Of a DNA stretch of 64,000 bases, positions 52,819 through 60,258 are shown piece by piece. The notes under the pieces were generated by a model that saw only the letters and a list, made by a program, of their open reading frames with translations, ran no database searches and was not told the DNA's origin. This stretch comes from 13-2-20CM-66-19 sp963760225. Its GTDB lineage: Bacteria > Pseudomonadota > Gammaproteobacteria > Steroidobacterales > Steroidobacteraceae. How positions within the stretch are numbered: position 1 is the first letter of the stretch; each line of letters begins with the position of its first letter. The DNA lies in contig CAVXCD010000003.1 of the NCBI GenBank assembly GCA_963760225.1, positions 868,001 through 932,000 on the forward strand. Direction: 5' to 3'. The translations under genes and the position numbers were made by a program.

Positions 52819-53817
52819 ATGGTTGGCGCAGTCGCTCGCAATCTCCACACCGGAAGTCGGTCCGAAGTTCTGGCCGACTATCTCTTTTCAGGGTGGGGAA
52901 CGGTTACACCAACTCGGCGGCAGGATGACTACGGGGTGGATCTTCATTGCACGCTAACAAAACCCGTGGGCCAACGAGCCGTAGTCACCGACTACTACTC
53001 TGTCCAAGTGAAGAGCAACGATGATCCGTGGAAGTTCGAAACAGTTGATGAGATCCGATGGGTTTTCGAATATCCCACACCCCTGTTCCTGGCTTGCGTT
53101 GATAAGGGCGGCGGCGTTCTGTCCATTTACCACACGATGCCGCGGTTTCTCGCAGGGTTCTACTCCGCACCACTCCTGCTGGAGTTGGCGCCGACCGCAT
53201 TGGATGACGGAGAGTGCGCTCAGTGGGCCGAGGGGGGCCAGAGGTTTTCTCTCTCTGCCCCGATCCTCCGCGTGTCGCTGGCCGATCTCCTCAACGAGGC
53301 TAGGTTGCTGGCCCTTCGGGAAGTGCTTCAGTACTGGGTGACCCTCGACACCTACAACTGTGACCTGCGCCGCATGGGGCTGCTGCGGTTTCGGATGCCG
53401 GACCGCTACAGGGTTAATGAGGCTCCGCTCCGCTCGGGCACCGTTGAGCAAGGGATGACCCGTCCAACCCCAGAGCAACTTTCGCGGGCGGTTCGGACAT
53501 TGTTCGAGGCCGCCGATTGTGTCGGGGATCAACTAAGAGCGCAGGGGGATCGTGCTGGCGCTATCCGCGCTGCCCTTTTGACTCGACATCTTCGACAGTC
53601 GCGCCCAGCCGACTTTGAGACCGATCCGCGTTGGCGAGGCGGTGCATCGTCCCCCTTGGAGATGGGGGTGTCCTCCGCCCTCAACGCCGCATTCGGCGAC
53701 ACTCGATATGTCTACGAGGGTCTGGACAAAGTGGCGACCATCCTCGACACCATAGACTTCGTGGCCAGATACATGAAGGAGCCTGAACCTGAACCGCGCC
53801 CTGCTGGCGGCGCTTGA
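52819..53817 (+). CDS. DUF4365 nuclease-fold protein
   Basis: A 332-residue protein. The N-terminal ~130 residues match DUF4365: SGWGTVTPTRRQDDYGVDL with the Asp, then YYSVQVKSNDDPW with the QVK of a PD-(D/E)xK fold. The C-terminal half is helical (LLNEARLLALREVLQYWV and others). DUF4365 proteins are common in defence islands and are presumed nucleases. A good GGGAGG site precedes the ATG. It is convergent with the next gene across 70 bp. Confidence 0.75.
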   Translation: MVGAVARNLHTGSRSEVLADYLFSGWGTVTPTRRQDDYGVDLHCTLTKPVGQRAVVTDYYSVQVKSNDDPWKFETVDEIRWVFEYPTPLFLACVDKGGGVLSIYHTMPRFLAGFYSAPLLLELAPTALDDGECAQWAEGGQRFSLSAPILRVSLADLLNEARLLALREVLQYWVTLDTYNCDLRRMGLLRFRMPDRYRVNEAPLRSGTVEQGMTRPTPEQLSRAVRTLFEAADCVGDQLRAQGDRAGAIRAALLTRHLRQSRPADFETDPRWRGGASSPLEMGVSSALNAAFGDTRYVYEGLDKVATILDTIDFVARYMKEPEPEPRPAGGA

Positions 53818-53887
53818 TCGCGCTTCTACCTCGCGCCCGCGCACAGCAACCGGTACTCCTCATCGCCGATGAGCGTGCGCTAAGGCC

Positions 53888-54739
53888 CTAAAGGATGCCC
53901 ATTTCGTCCGCAACGTGAATCGCCTGCCGGAATATTCTCTCCAGCAAGTGATCCGTCGGGTCTGGCGCGGCTCGCAGCATCCGCTCGAAGCTGGCGCGCG
54001 TGTGAATATGTAGGTGGCTGAGATGGTACGTATACGCGTGATACCGGCCATCCAGCTCAACCTTCCGATCTACAAAGAGAACGGGATCGCTTGCAGCCTG
54101 CGGAGCGGCACGTTTCCCCTCCGCATCGTAGTCCACGGTCCACAGTGTGCCGTCGTTAACCAGGAGGATCGGCATCACGAAGGCGAAGACGCTCTTGTCT
54201 TTGATCTCCCGGTTCGCTGCCGTCTCAACTAACTCGGCCGCTGACGCCAGCGCCTGGGCCCATTTGTCGTAGGCGTCAGCATCCGAGGCGGCGAGCTTGC
54301 CGCTCCGATCCCACCTGATCTGGGTTGCGGATTTCCCAACCATTTCGTCCGTGCCATACAGCCGAAAATCATCTGGCCGGCTCGTATGCACCGTGAAGGT
54401 CTTATCGTGCACGTCCTTGTGAAAGTGGCGAATGATCACGTCGTGCAGACTCTCCCGAATGGGGCGCGGGACGCGTGACACAACCAGCGGGTTTTCCTTC
54501 GTGAGGCTCTTGCACTCCACGGCGAGGTACAGCTCGCGCTCGATTTCTCGGGAAAAACGAATGCGGGCGCGCACGTCATACTGTCTCGGCTTACCGAGCA
54601 CGGGGTCCACATAAGTGCCGCCAAGTTCGGCGAACCAGCCATTCGCTTTTAGCGTCCGATAGGCAAAAAGTTCCAGGTCAAAGTCGTCACGATCATCCAG
54701 GTACTGGGTGATGTCTTCAGCTTGGATTTCCTGCGTCAT
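53888..54739 (-). CDS. Restriction-endonuclease-like hypothetical protein
   Basis: A 283-residue protein with a possible PD-(D/E)xK core: LFAYRTLKANGWFAELGG, then RQYDVRARIRF (Asp) and LYLAVECKSLTKENP (ExK). The rest is helical, with AQALASAAELVETAA and an end rich in His (YHLSHLHIHTR). It begins 9 nt after the stop of the integrase gene on the same strand, so it is probably co-expressed with it. The nuclease role is inferred from the motif only. Confidence 0.65.
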   Translation of the reverse strand: MTQEIQAEDITQYLDDRDDFDLELFAYRTLKANGWFAELGGTYVDPVLGKPRQYDVRARIRFSREIERELYLAVECKSLTKENPLVVSRVPRPIRESLHDVIIRHFHKDVHDKTFTVHTSRPDDFRLYGTDEMVGKSATQIRWDRSGKLAASDADAYDKWAQALASAAELVETAANREIKDKSVFAFVMPILLVNDGTLWTVDYDAEGKRAAPQAASDPVLFVDRKVELDGRYHAYTYHLSHLHIHTRASFERMLRAAPDPTDHLLERIFRQAIHVADEMGIL

Positions 54740-54748
54740 CCCTGCACC

Positions 54749-56044
54749 TCAACCGCCGCTTTCGCTGGACTCCTCCGACGAAGGCTTCGGTTCTGCAGAG
54801 AAATTCGGCAGCCGCTCGTCCACGGTCTCTTTCAACTTATCCCACAGCAGATGTGCGTAGTGCCTGCGTGTCATCCGTGTATCCTTGTGCCCCAGAAGCT
54901 CCGAGATCGTGCTCAGCGGCGCGTCCGCGTTCAGAAGTAGGGAGCCATAGGTCGTTCGCAGCTGTCGGAATTGGATCGGCGGGTCAATCTTGGCCGCCTT
55001 GCACGTGCGTCGCAGCGCTCGCGATACCTGCATTGGCGTCCAAGTGGCGCCCAATGCCTGGACCAAAACGGTGTCCTTAGGATCGCGGCCGTCGATCGCC
55101 GCTTGAAACAGTGCAGCGCCCTCTGGGTTCAACGGTACGCGGCGCGAGGTACCTGTCTTGCTGTGATGGATGGTCAGGTGGTCCGCGGCCACATCGGCAA
55201 CCGTGAGAGCCAGGAGCTCACCTAAGCGCATCCCAGTCAGGAGGCAGCCTCGTATGAGCCGTTCGAAGTCGGGCTCCGCCACCTCGACCAGACGGCGACA
55301 ATCCTCGGCCTGCAGAAATCGTGTTTGGGGTCTGTCAACGTTCTTGAAGGGCCGGATGCGACGCCAGGCTTGGTCGGTGGGGGTGCGCTCGTTCTGGTAA
55401 GCGAGATTGAGCGCGGCGCGCAGAAGGGACCAGACTTTGTTAGCGGTTGCCTGGCTCCGGCGGCGCAGCTCCCGATCATCAGTCTGCGGAACACGCGAGT
55501 CCCGCCAGCGCCTTAAATCAGCCGTGGTGAGTTGCCCGACCATCTTGCCGTACAACGAGTGTCGGAGGCGATGGCGCTCCTCAGCAGTCAGCTCGCTTCG
55601 CGCTCGACCTCCGAGAGTCGGCACAATCAGCGCTTCGATGGCGGTGCGATCCTTCACAAGGTCCGCAGACGAGCAGCGCACCTTTCTAGCCTCTAGATAA
55701 TCTTCAAGAGCCTGCTCGACGGTCAGATCAAATCGGACGGCGCGCCGCGTGGGGTCTTCGTTGTGGTCTTGATTGCGACCCCGTAGCACGAGTCGAACTG
55801 CGTCGCTGAAGGAAAGGATTCGATCTCCGTCGGCGTCGTTTCTGTCATCTGCGCGAGCTATGCACCGCCAGCGGTATGTTCCGTCGACGAATTCTCTGAC
55901 CCACCAGGACCCAACCTTGCGCCCCTTGTAATATCCAATCGCTCGCCCGCGTTCGAGTTCGTACCAGTAGGGGGCCCGTCGCGGGACGAGCTTTCGCCGT
56001 GCTTCTCTTGTTTGTAGGCGGGCGCTCCGGTGCTCGCGGGCCAT
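54749..56044 (-). CDS. Tyrosine recombinase/integrase of the island
   Basis: A 431-residue integrase. A long Arg-rich N-terminus, an SAM-like core-binding domain (LTVEQALEDYLEARKV) and the catalytic domain follow. Catalytic residues are Arg in TGMRLGELLAL, Lys in HHSKTGTSR, Arg in RQLRTTYGSLL, His in LLGHKDTRM and Tyr in RRHYAHLL. The place of the usual His of HxxR reads Arg (FRQLR). It lies about 160 bp inside attR and reads into the island, and is the enzyme expected to have inserted it in tRNA-Glu. Confidence 0.93.
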   Translation of the reverse strand: MAREHRSARLQTREARRKLVPRRAPYWYELERGRAIGYYKGRKVGSWWVREFVDGTYRWRCIARADDRNDADGDRILSFSDAVRLVLRGRNQDHNEDPTRRAVRFDLTVEQALEDYLEARKVRCSSADLVKDRTAIEALIVPTLGGRARSELTAEERHRLRHSLYGKMVGQLTTADLRRWRDSRVPQTDDRELRRRSQATANKVWSLLRAALNLAYQNERTPTDQAWRRIRPFKNVDRPQTRFLQAEDCRRLVEVAEPDFERLIRGCLLTGMRLGELLALTVADVAADHLTIHHSKTGTSRRVPLNPEGAALFQAAIDGRDPKDTVLVQALGATWTPMQVSRALRRTCKAAKIDPPIQFRQLRTTYGSLLLNADAPLSTISELLGHKDTRMTRRHYAHLLWDKLKETVDERLPNFSAEPKPSSEESSESGG

Positions 56045-56168
56045 GTTGCACCTTCTCGGAGAGTTTCCCCAAGTTTACACAAGTGTCGGGCCTGGACGCG
56101 ACTATACGCCAAACCACACGCGTGTCTAAGCACGCAGTATTGCTAGAGTTTTATCACTTACGCGGAAA

Positions 56169-56188
56169 GACACCGGTAGACACCAGTA
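56169..56188. repeat. Tandem 10-bp pair next to attR
   Basis: GACACCGGTA GACACCAGTA (9 of 10 identical) lies 15 bp inside attR, upstream of the integrase start. It may be an arm-type integrase or excisionase site. Confidence 0.4.
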
Positions 56189-56202
56189 GATGCCGCCGGC
56201 CG

Positions 56203-56248
56203 CTTTCACGGCGGTAACAGGGGTTCGAATCCCCTTGGGGACGCCAAT
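56203..56248 (+). repeat. attR: copy of the tRNA-Glu 3' end
   Basis: Exact 46-bp copy of 45974-46019 without the 5' half of a tRNA, so not a functional tRNA. It marks the right border of the island. Confidence 0.95.
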
Positions 56249-56788
56249 AAAATCAGTACGTTATACAGCAGCCCGACCGCAGTTTTAGGTTTTGGGTAGT
56301 TCTCCTTACCCGTCCGTGCACGTCCGTGAGTATCTAAAGAATAGAGAATGGCGGACTCGCGGCGCCGGAGTCGTTGACGCAAACAGATCGAGCTGCGCGC
56401 CCGAAAAGATTGAGTAAGCGCCGTCTGTGGTCGAACCAGGCGCGCTCGACCGGCGCACGGTTTCGACCACCGCATGCCGCCGCCGCCTCTGGCCTCGATT
56501 GACGAATTCGAGTCGCCGAACCTTGGCCGATTGATTTGACGGGGACCTGCCGTGGGGCATGTGTTCGCGACCGCACCGACTAACTCACCTTGGTCGAGTA
56601 ACGCTTGGCGCCTGAATCCAAACTCCCTGATGAACGCCGCCCCCCCGGAGCGACTGTTCGACCGGATTCAGCATAGGTCCGCTGCGGCGGTCGTCCATGC
56701 TGGCGGCCTTCTTATTCGCGATGGCGGGTGCGAAGTATGGGAGCGGGATTTCCTCAAAGTTGACCTGTCGGGGAAGCGCTGGCCTATC
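56249..56788. other. Chromosomal flank of the island, no clear gene
   Basis: About 540 bases. The frame of the following transglutaminase is open back to 56552, but residues before 56789 lack similarity to the family. No RNA gene is seen. The sequence beyond attR is the former downstream flank of tRNA-Glu. Confidence 0.4.
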
Positions 56789-57601
56789 GTGCAGATCAGG
56801 GTGGGATACGAGTTGATCTACGACTGTCCGCAGCCGACGCCGATGATGTTGGTGCTTAACATTCACTATACGCGCGCATCCGACCTTGCCGTTCCGGACC
56901 ACGTAGTCATAGACCCATCCATTCCAATAGCCGTCTATCGCGATAGCTTCGGCAACTGGTGCAGTCGTATCGTTGCCCCCAAAGGGCGGACCAGGATCAC
57001 GAGCACTGCGGTCGTCAACGACTCCGGCGAGCCGGAGGTCGTTGCAACGTCTGCGCAGCAGCATTCGATACAGGATTTGCCTGAAGAGGCCCTCGTTTTT
57101 CTCTTGGCGAGTCGATATTGCGATACGGAGAAATTTTTACAGATCGCCTGGAACATGTTCGGTCAAACTCCGACGGGCTGGGGTCGGGTCCAGGCGATCT
57201 GCGATTTCGTGCACGATCGCATCGCATTCGGCTATGAGCATGCGAGCGCCACAAGAACAGCCTGGGAAACGTTCAACGAGCGGCGCGGCGTCTGCCGCGA
57301 TTTCGCCCATCTTGCCATTGCCCTATGCCGATGCATGAATATTCCGGCGCGGTATTGCACGGGCTATCTCGGCGACATAGGCATCCCGCCGCCCTACGGT
57401 CCGATGGACTTCGCAGCTTGGTTCGAGGCGTATCTCGGAGGACGCTGGTATACGTTCGATCCACGCAACAACGTGCCGCGGATCGGGCGGGTACTGATGG
57501 CAAGAGGCCGCGATGCGATCGACGTCGCGATAAGCACGACGTTCGGGGCCAATACGCTCGTCAGCTTCAAGGTCTGGACTGATGAGGTACAGGCAGCTTG
57601 A
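56789..57601 (+). CDS. Transglutaminase-family protein
   Basis: About 270 residues. It opens IRVGYELIYDCPQPTPM with a long beta-rich N-domain and then the papain-like fold. The catalytic Cys is in RRGVCRDFAHLAIALCR. The usual His position reads FAAWFEAYLGG, so His is replaced by Ala, while the Asp is in WYTFDPRNN. The larger paralogue at 60259 keeps HAW. The start is uncertain: the GTG at 56789 fits the family's N-terminus, and the frame extends to 56552. It converges on the alpha-E gene with 7 bp between the stops. It is part of the cluster with ATP-grasp and alpha-E proteins. Confidence 0.8.
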   Translation: MQIRVGYELIYDCPQPTPMMLVLNIHYTRASDLAVPDHVVIDPSIPIAVYRDSFGNWCSRIVAPKGRTRITSTAVVNDSGEPEVVATSAQQHSIQDLPEEALVFLLASRYCDTEKFLQIAWNMFGQTPTGWGRVQAICDFVHDRIAFGYEHASATRTAWETFNERRGVCRDFAHLAIALCRCMNIPARYCTGYLGDIGIPPPYGPMDFAAWFEAYLGGRWYTFDPRNNVPRIGRVLMARGRDAIDVAISTTFGANTLVSFKVWTDEVQAA

Positions 57602-57608
57602 CCGGAAC

Positions 57609-58622
57609 TCAGATCGCAGGGCCGTCCGGGAACAGCGGTATCTCCTGCCGCTCATCGCCGGAATACTGCACCTGACTCTGGTCGCCGACCCCGGCGCGCG
57701 GCGGAAAATAAGTCTGCGCGACGCCTTGGTGCACAACGATGATGTGCAACTGCAATCGATCGATGAGCTCGTGCAGACCAGGCTGGTCGAGAGTTGCTGG
57801 CGTCGCCTCATCGAGGAAACTGCGGGCCCCTTCCAGTGAGCCCAGCACGCTATCGCTGCGAGGCAACGCCTGCAGGAAATGCTCAACCTCATTCAGGCAG
57901 AACAGGCACGCGCGCGGGAACTGCAGGTCGCGCAGCACGAATTCCAGGACCGCCGAGCGGCTGACCCGCGTTCGCTGGCTCAAGCGGTACATCTGATAGC
58001 CGGACAGCGATTTCAGCAGGTTAAGCCACTGGATTGTCTCGAACGGCTGGAACCCCGGCGCATCCGCTGGCAGCGGCTGCGCGGAACGTACATCAATGAT
58101 CCGGCTCGTCATGTCGGCACGCTCCAGATTGCGGCCGAGCATCAGGAACGTGAATGCATCGTTACGGCTCATCGTTCCTTCAAGCTCGCCGACCAGCGTC
58201 TGCATGCCCCGTATGATGTGCTGTAGGAAATTGAAGCGGGTGCGCTTGCTCAGCGCTGCCGGCAACTTCTCTTTGATTTCCATGGACAGCTCATTCATGT
58301 GCTCCCAAACTTCGTTCGGAAGAACGTCACGCAACGTGCGAGCGTTTTCCCGTGCGGAACTGACCGATGAGAGGATCGATCCGGGGTTATCAGGATCGGC
58401 AATCAGGAAATGAACGATGTCCCGTTCCTCGGCGCGCTTCTCGCGCGCATCGAACACTTCACGACTGCCGGTAATGTCGATGAGCGCCAACCAGCCTGGG
58501 CGGTATTCGGGCGGCAGGTCAAGGAGCAGATTGGCGTTGACGTTGACCAGGCGCGCCATGTTCTCCGCGCGCTCGAGGTAGCGTGCCAGCCAATAGACAT
58601 TCTCCGCGACACGGGAGAGCAT
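57609..58622 (-). CDS. Alpha-E domain protein
   Basis: A 337-residue all-helical protein of the alpha-E family. It opens MLSRVAENVYWLARYLERAE, the family's signature, and NDAFTFLMLGRNLERADMTSRI repeats it in the second half. These proteins always sit with circularly permuted ATP-grasp and transglutaminase genes and are thought to take part in making or trimming a peptide tag or metabolite. It starts 3 nt after the ATP-grasp stop, so the two are one operon. The last ~15 residues are Pro/Asp-rich. Confidence 0.92.
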   Translation of the reverse strand: MLSRVAENVYWLARYLERAENMARLVNVNANLLLDLPPEYRPGWLALIDITGSREVFDAREKRAEERDIVHFLIADPDNPGSILSSVSSARENARTLRDVLPNEVWEHMNELSMEIKEKLPAALSKRTRFNFLQHIIRGMQTLVGELEGTMSRNDAFTFLMLGRNLERADMTSRIIDVRSAQPLPADAPGFQPFETIQWLNLLKSLSGYQMYRLSQRTRVSRSAVLEFVLRDLQFPRACLFCLNEVEHFLQALPRSDSVLGSLEGARSFLDEATPATLDQPGLHELIDRLQLHIIVVHQGVAQTYFPPRAGVGDQSQVQYSGDERQEIPLFPDGPAI

Positions 58623-58625
58623 GCG

Positions 58626-60077
58626 TTATGCCTCTATGTCGACGATCCAGGTATCCTTGCTGCCACCGCCCTGCGAGGAATTGACCACGAGCGAGCCCTC
58701 ACGCAGGGCAACGCGGGTCAGGCCGCCGGTCGTGACGTAGGTCTTCGGTCCACTAAGGATGAAGGGACGCAGATCCACATGACGCGGTTCGATGCGGTCA
58801 TCGATAAAGGTCGGCACGGTGGACAGCGTTATCACCGGTTGCGCAATGAAATTGCGCGGCGCTGCCTTCAGCTGCGTGGCGAACTGATTGCGTTCGCGCT
58901 GGCTCGCCGTTGGCCCCATCAGCATTCCATAGCCGCCCGAGCCGTCGACGGGTTTGACCACGAGCGAATCCAGATGATGCAAAACATGCTCGAGCTGTTC
59001 GGGCTCCGCGCAGCGCCACGAGGGAACGTTTGGGAGAATCGGATCCTCGTCGAGGTAGTAACGGATCATGTCGGGCACGTAGGTGTACACGAGCTTGTCA
59101 TCCGCGACGCCTGCGCCGGGAGCATTAGCCACAGCCACATTGCCTTTCGCCCACGCGCGCATAAGTCCCGGAACGCCGAGCGTGGAGTCTGCGCGGAAGG
59201 ATTCCGGATCAAGGAAATCGTCGTCGATCCGCCGGTAAATCACATCGACGCGCGTCCAGCCGTGGATCGTTTGCATGTACACGCAGTCATCGTCGTGTAC
59301 TGCAAGATCTCTGCCCTCGACGAGTTCGCAGCCCATCTGTCGGGCGAGATACGCATGTTCGAAGTACGCTGAGTTGTAGATGCCGGGCGTGAGCACCACC
59401 ACCTCCGGCAGTCGCTCGCCTCGCAGAGATAACGCCACCAGCATCTCGTGTAGCTGGGAGGGGTAATCATCGACAGGAAGGATCGCAGTGTTCTCAAACA
59501 GCTCCGGAAGCACGCGCTTCACGACCTGCCGGTTCTCGATCATGTACGAAACGCCGGACGGTACGCGCAGGTTGTCCTCGAGCACGTAGACGGTGCCGTC
59601 TTTGTCGCGCACCAGATCCGAGCCGCAGATGTGCGCCCAGCAGCTCTGTGGTGGCCTGATACCGACGCAGTTCGGCCGGAAGTTTTTCGAGGACGCGATG
59701 ATATAGTGCGGAAACACACCATCCTTGACGATACGCTGCGCGTGATAAACATCGTCGATGAACTGATTGAGCGCGGCGACGCGCTGTTTCAGGCCCGCCG
59801 CGATCCGATTCCACTCCCTCGAGGAAATGATGCGCGGAATGATATCGAGTGGCCAGGCGCGATCGATCGAACCGCCCTGCTCGTGGTACACGGCGAAGGT
59901 CACGCCCATCACCTTGATGGCGAGTTCGGCGGCCTGCTGGCGCACGCCGAGCTCCTCACTTCCAAGCTCCGACAGGTGACGTATCAGCGCGCGACCCGCG
60001 ACACGCGCACCGCCGCCCGGGCCGATCAGCTCGTCATGCAGGCCGGATGCGCAGTAACTGGTCCAATTGATGCTCAT
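58626..60077 (-). CDS. Circularly permuted ATP-grasp type 2 protein
   Basis: A 483-residue ligase-like protein. Typical segments are TFAVYHEQGGSIDRAWPLDIIP, GVFPHYIIASSKNFRP, VLEDNLRVPSGVSYMIENR and SLVVKPVDGSGGYGML (ATP-binding lysine and glycine loop). The end QGGGSKDTWIVDIEA is family-typical. It probably forms amide bonds using ATP, by analogy with ATP-grasp ligases. First gene of the leftward unit; the divergent transglutaminase/DUF2126 gene starts 182 bp away. Confidence 0.93.
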   Translation of the reverse strand: MSINWTSYCASGLHDELIGPGGGARVAGRALIRHLSELGSEELGVRQQAAELAIKVMGVTFAVYHEQGGSIDRAWPLDIIPRIISSREWNRIAAGLKQRVAALNQFIDDVYHAQRIVKDGVFPHYIIASSKNFRPNCVGIRPPQSCWAHICGSDLVRDKDGTVYVLEDNLRVPSGVSYMIENRQVVKRVLPELFENTAILPVDDYPSQLHEMLVALSLRGERLPEVVVLTPGIYNSAYFEHAYLARQMGCELVEGRDLAVHDDDCVYMQTIHGWTRVDVIYRRIDDDFLDPESFRADSTLGVPGLMRAWAKGNVAVANAPGAGVADDKLVYTYVPDMIRYYLDEDPILPNVPSWRCAEPEQLEHVLHHLDSLVVKPVDGSGGYGMLMGPTASQRERNQFATQLKAAPRNFIAQPVITLSTVPTFIDDRIEPRHVDLRPFILSGPKTYVTTGGLTRVALREGSLVVNSSQGGGSKDTWIVDIEA

Positions 60078-60199
60078 CAGCGCTCTTAAGCGGCGTGGGC
60101 CGGAACATCTGGCATTTTGTTGAACATACTAGCCCAGTTTGGCTGGAATCGAACGTCGTTCCGTGTGACCGATTCGGCGCCGCGCGGCCCAAAATGGTG

Positions 60200-60219
60200 C
60201 ACCGGCGATGCGGCCGGTG
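60200..60219. promoter_or_regulatory. Inverted repeat in the divergent promoter
   Basis: CACCGGC and GCCGGTG flank a 6-nt centre, 26 bp upstream of the TATAAT at 60245. It could be an operator for both transcripts. Confidence 0.3.
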
Positions 60220-60244
60220 GCGTCCAAACCCCCCGTGGCATCCG

Positions 60245-60250
60245 TATAAT
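60245..60250 (+). promoter_or_regulatory. TATAAT -10 box of a nearly leaderless transcript
   Basis: A consensus -10 element ends 8 nt before the GTG start at 60259, so transcription should begin at or within two bases of the start codon. No good -35 is seen at 17 nt. Confidence 0.55.
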
Positions 60251-60258
60251 GCCGCCTC

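Larger units (their letters stand above)
46020..56248. mobile_element. tRNA-Glu-borne genomic island with defence-like cargo
   Basis: About 10.2 kb bounded by the 46-bp repeat, with a tyrosine integrase next to attR. Cargo: HTH-Mrr-STAND protein, phosphoribosyltransferase with overlapping partner, an uncharacterised protein, an MNT-type nucleotidyltransferase, a DUF4365 protein and a further nuclease-like protein. No transfer genes or relaxase are seen, so it is an integrative element rather than a conjugative one. Parts look less GC-rich than the flanks. The original chromosome continues after 56248. Confidence 0.9.
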
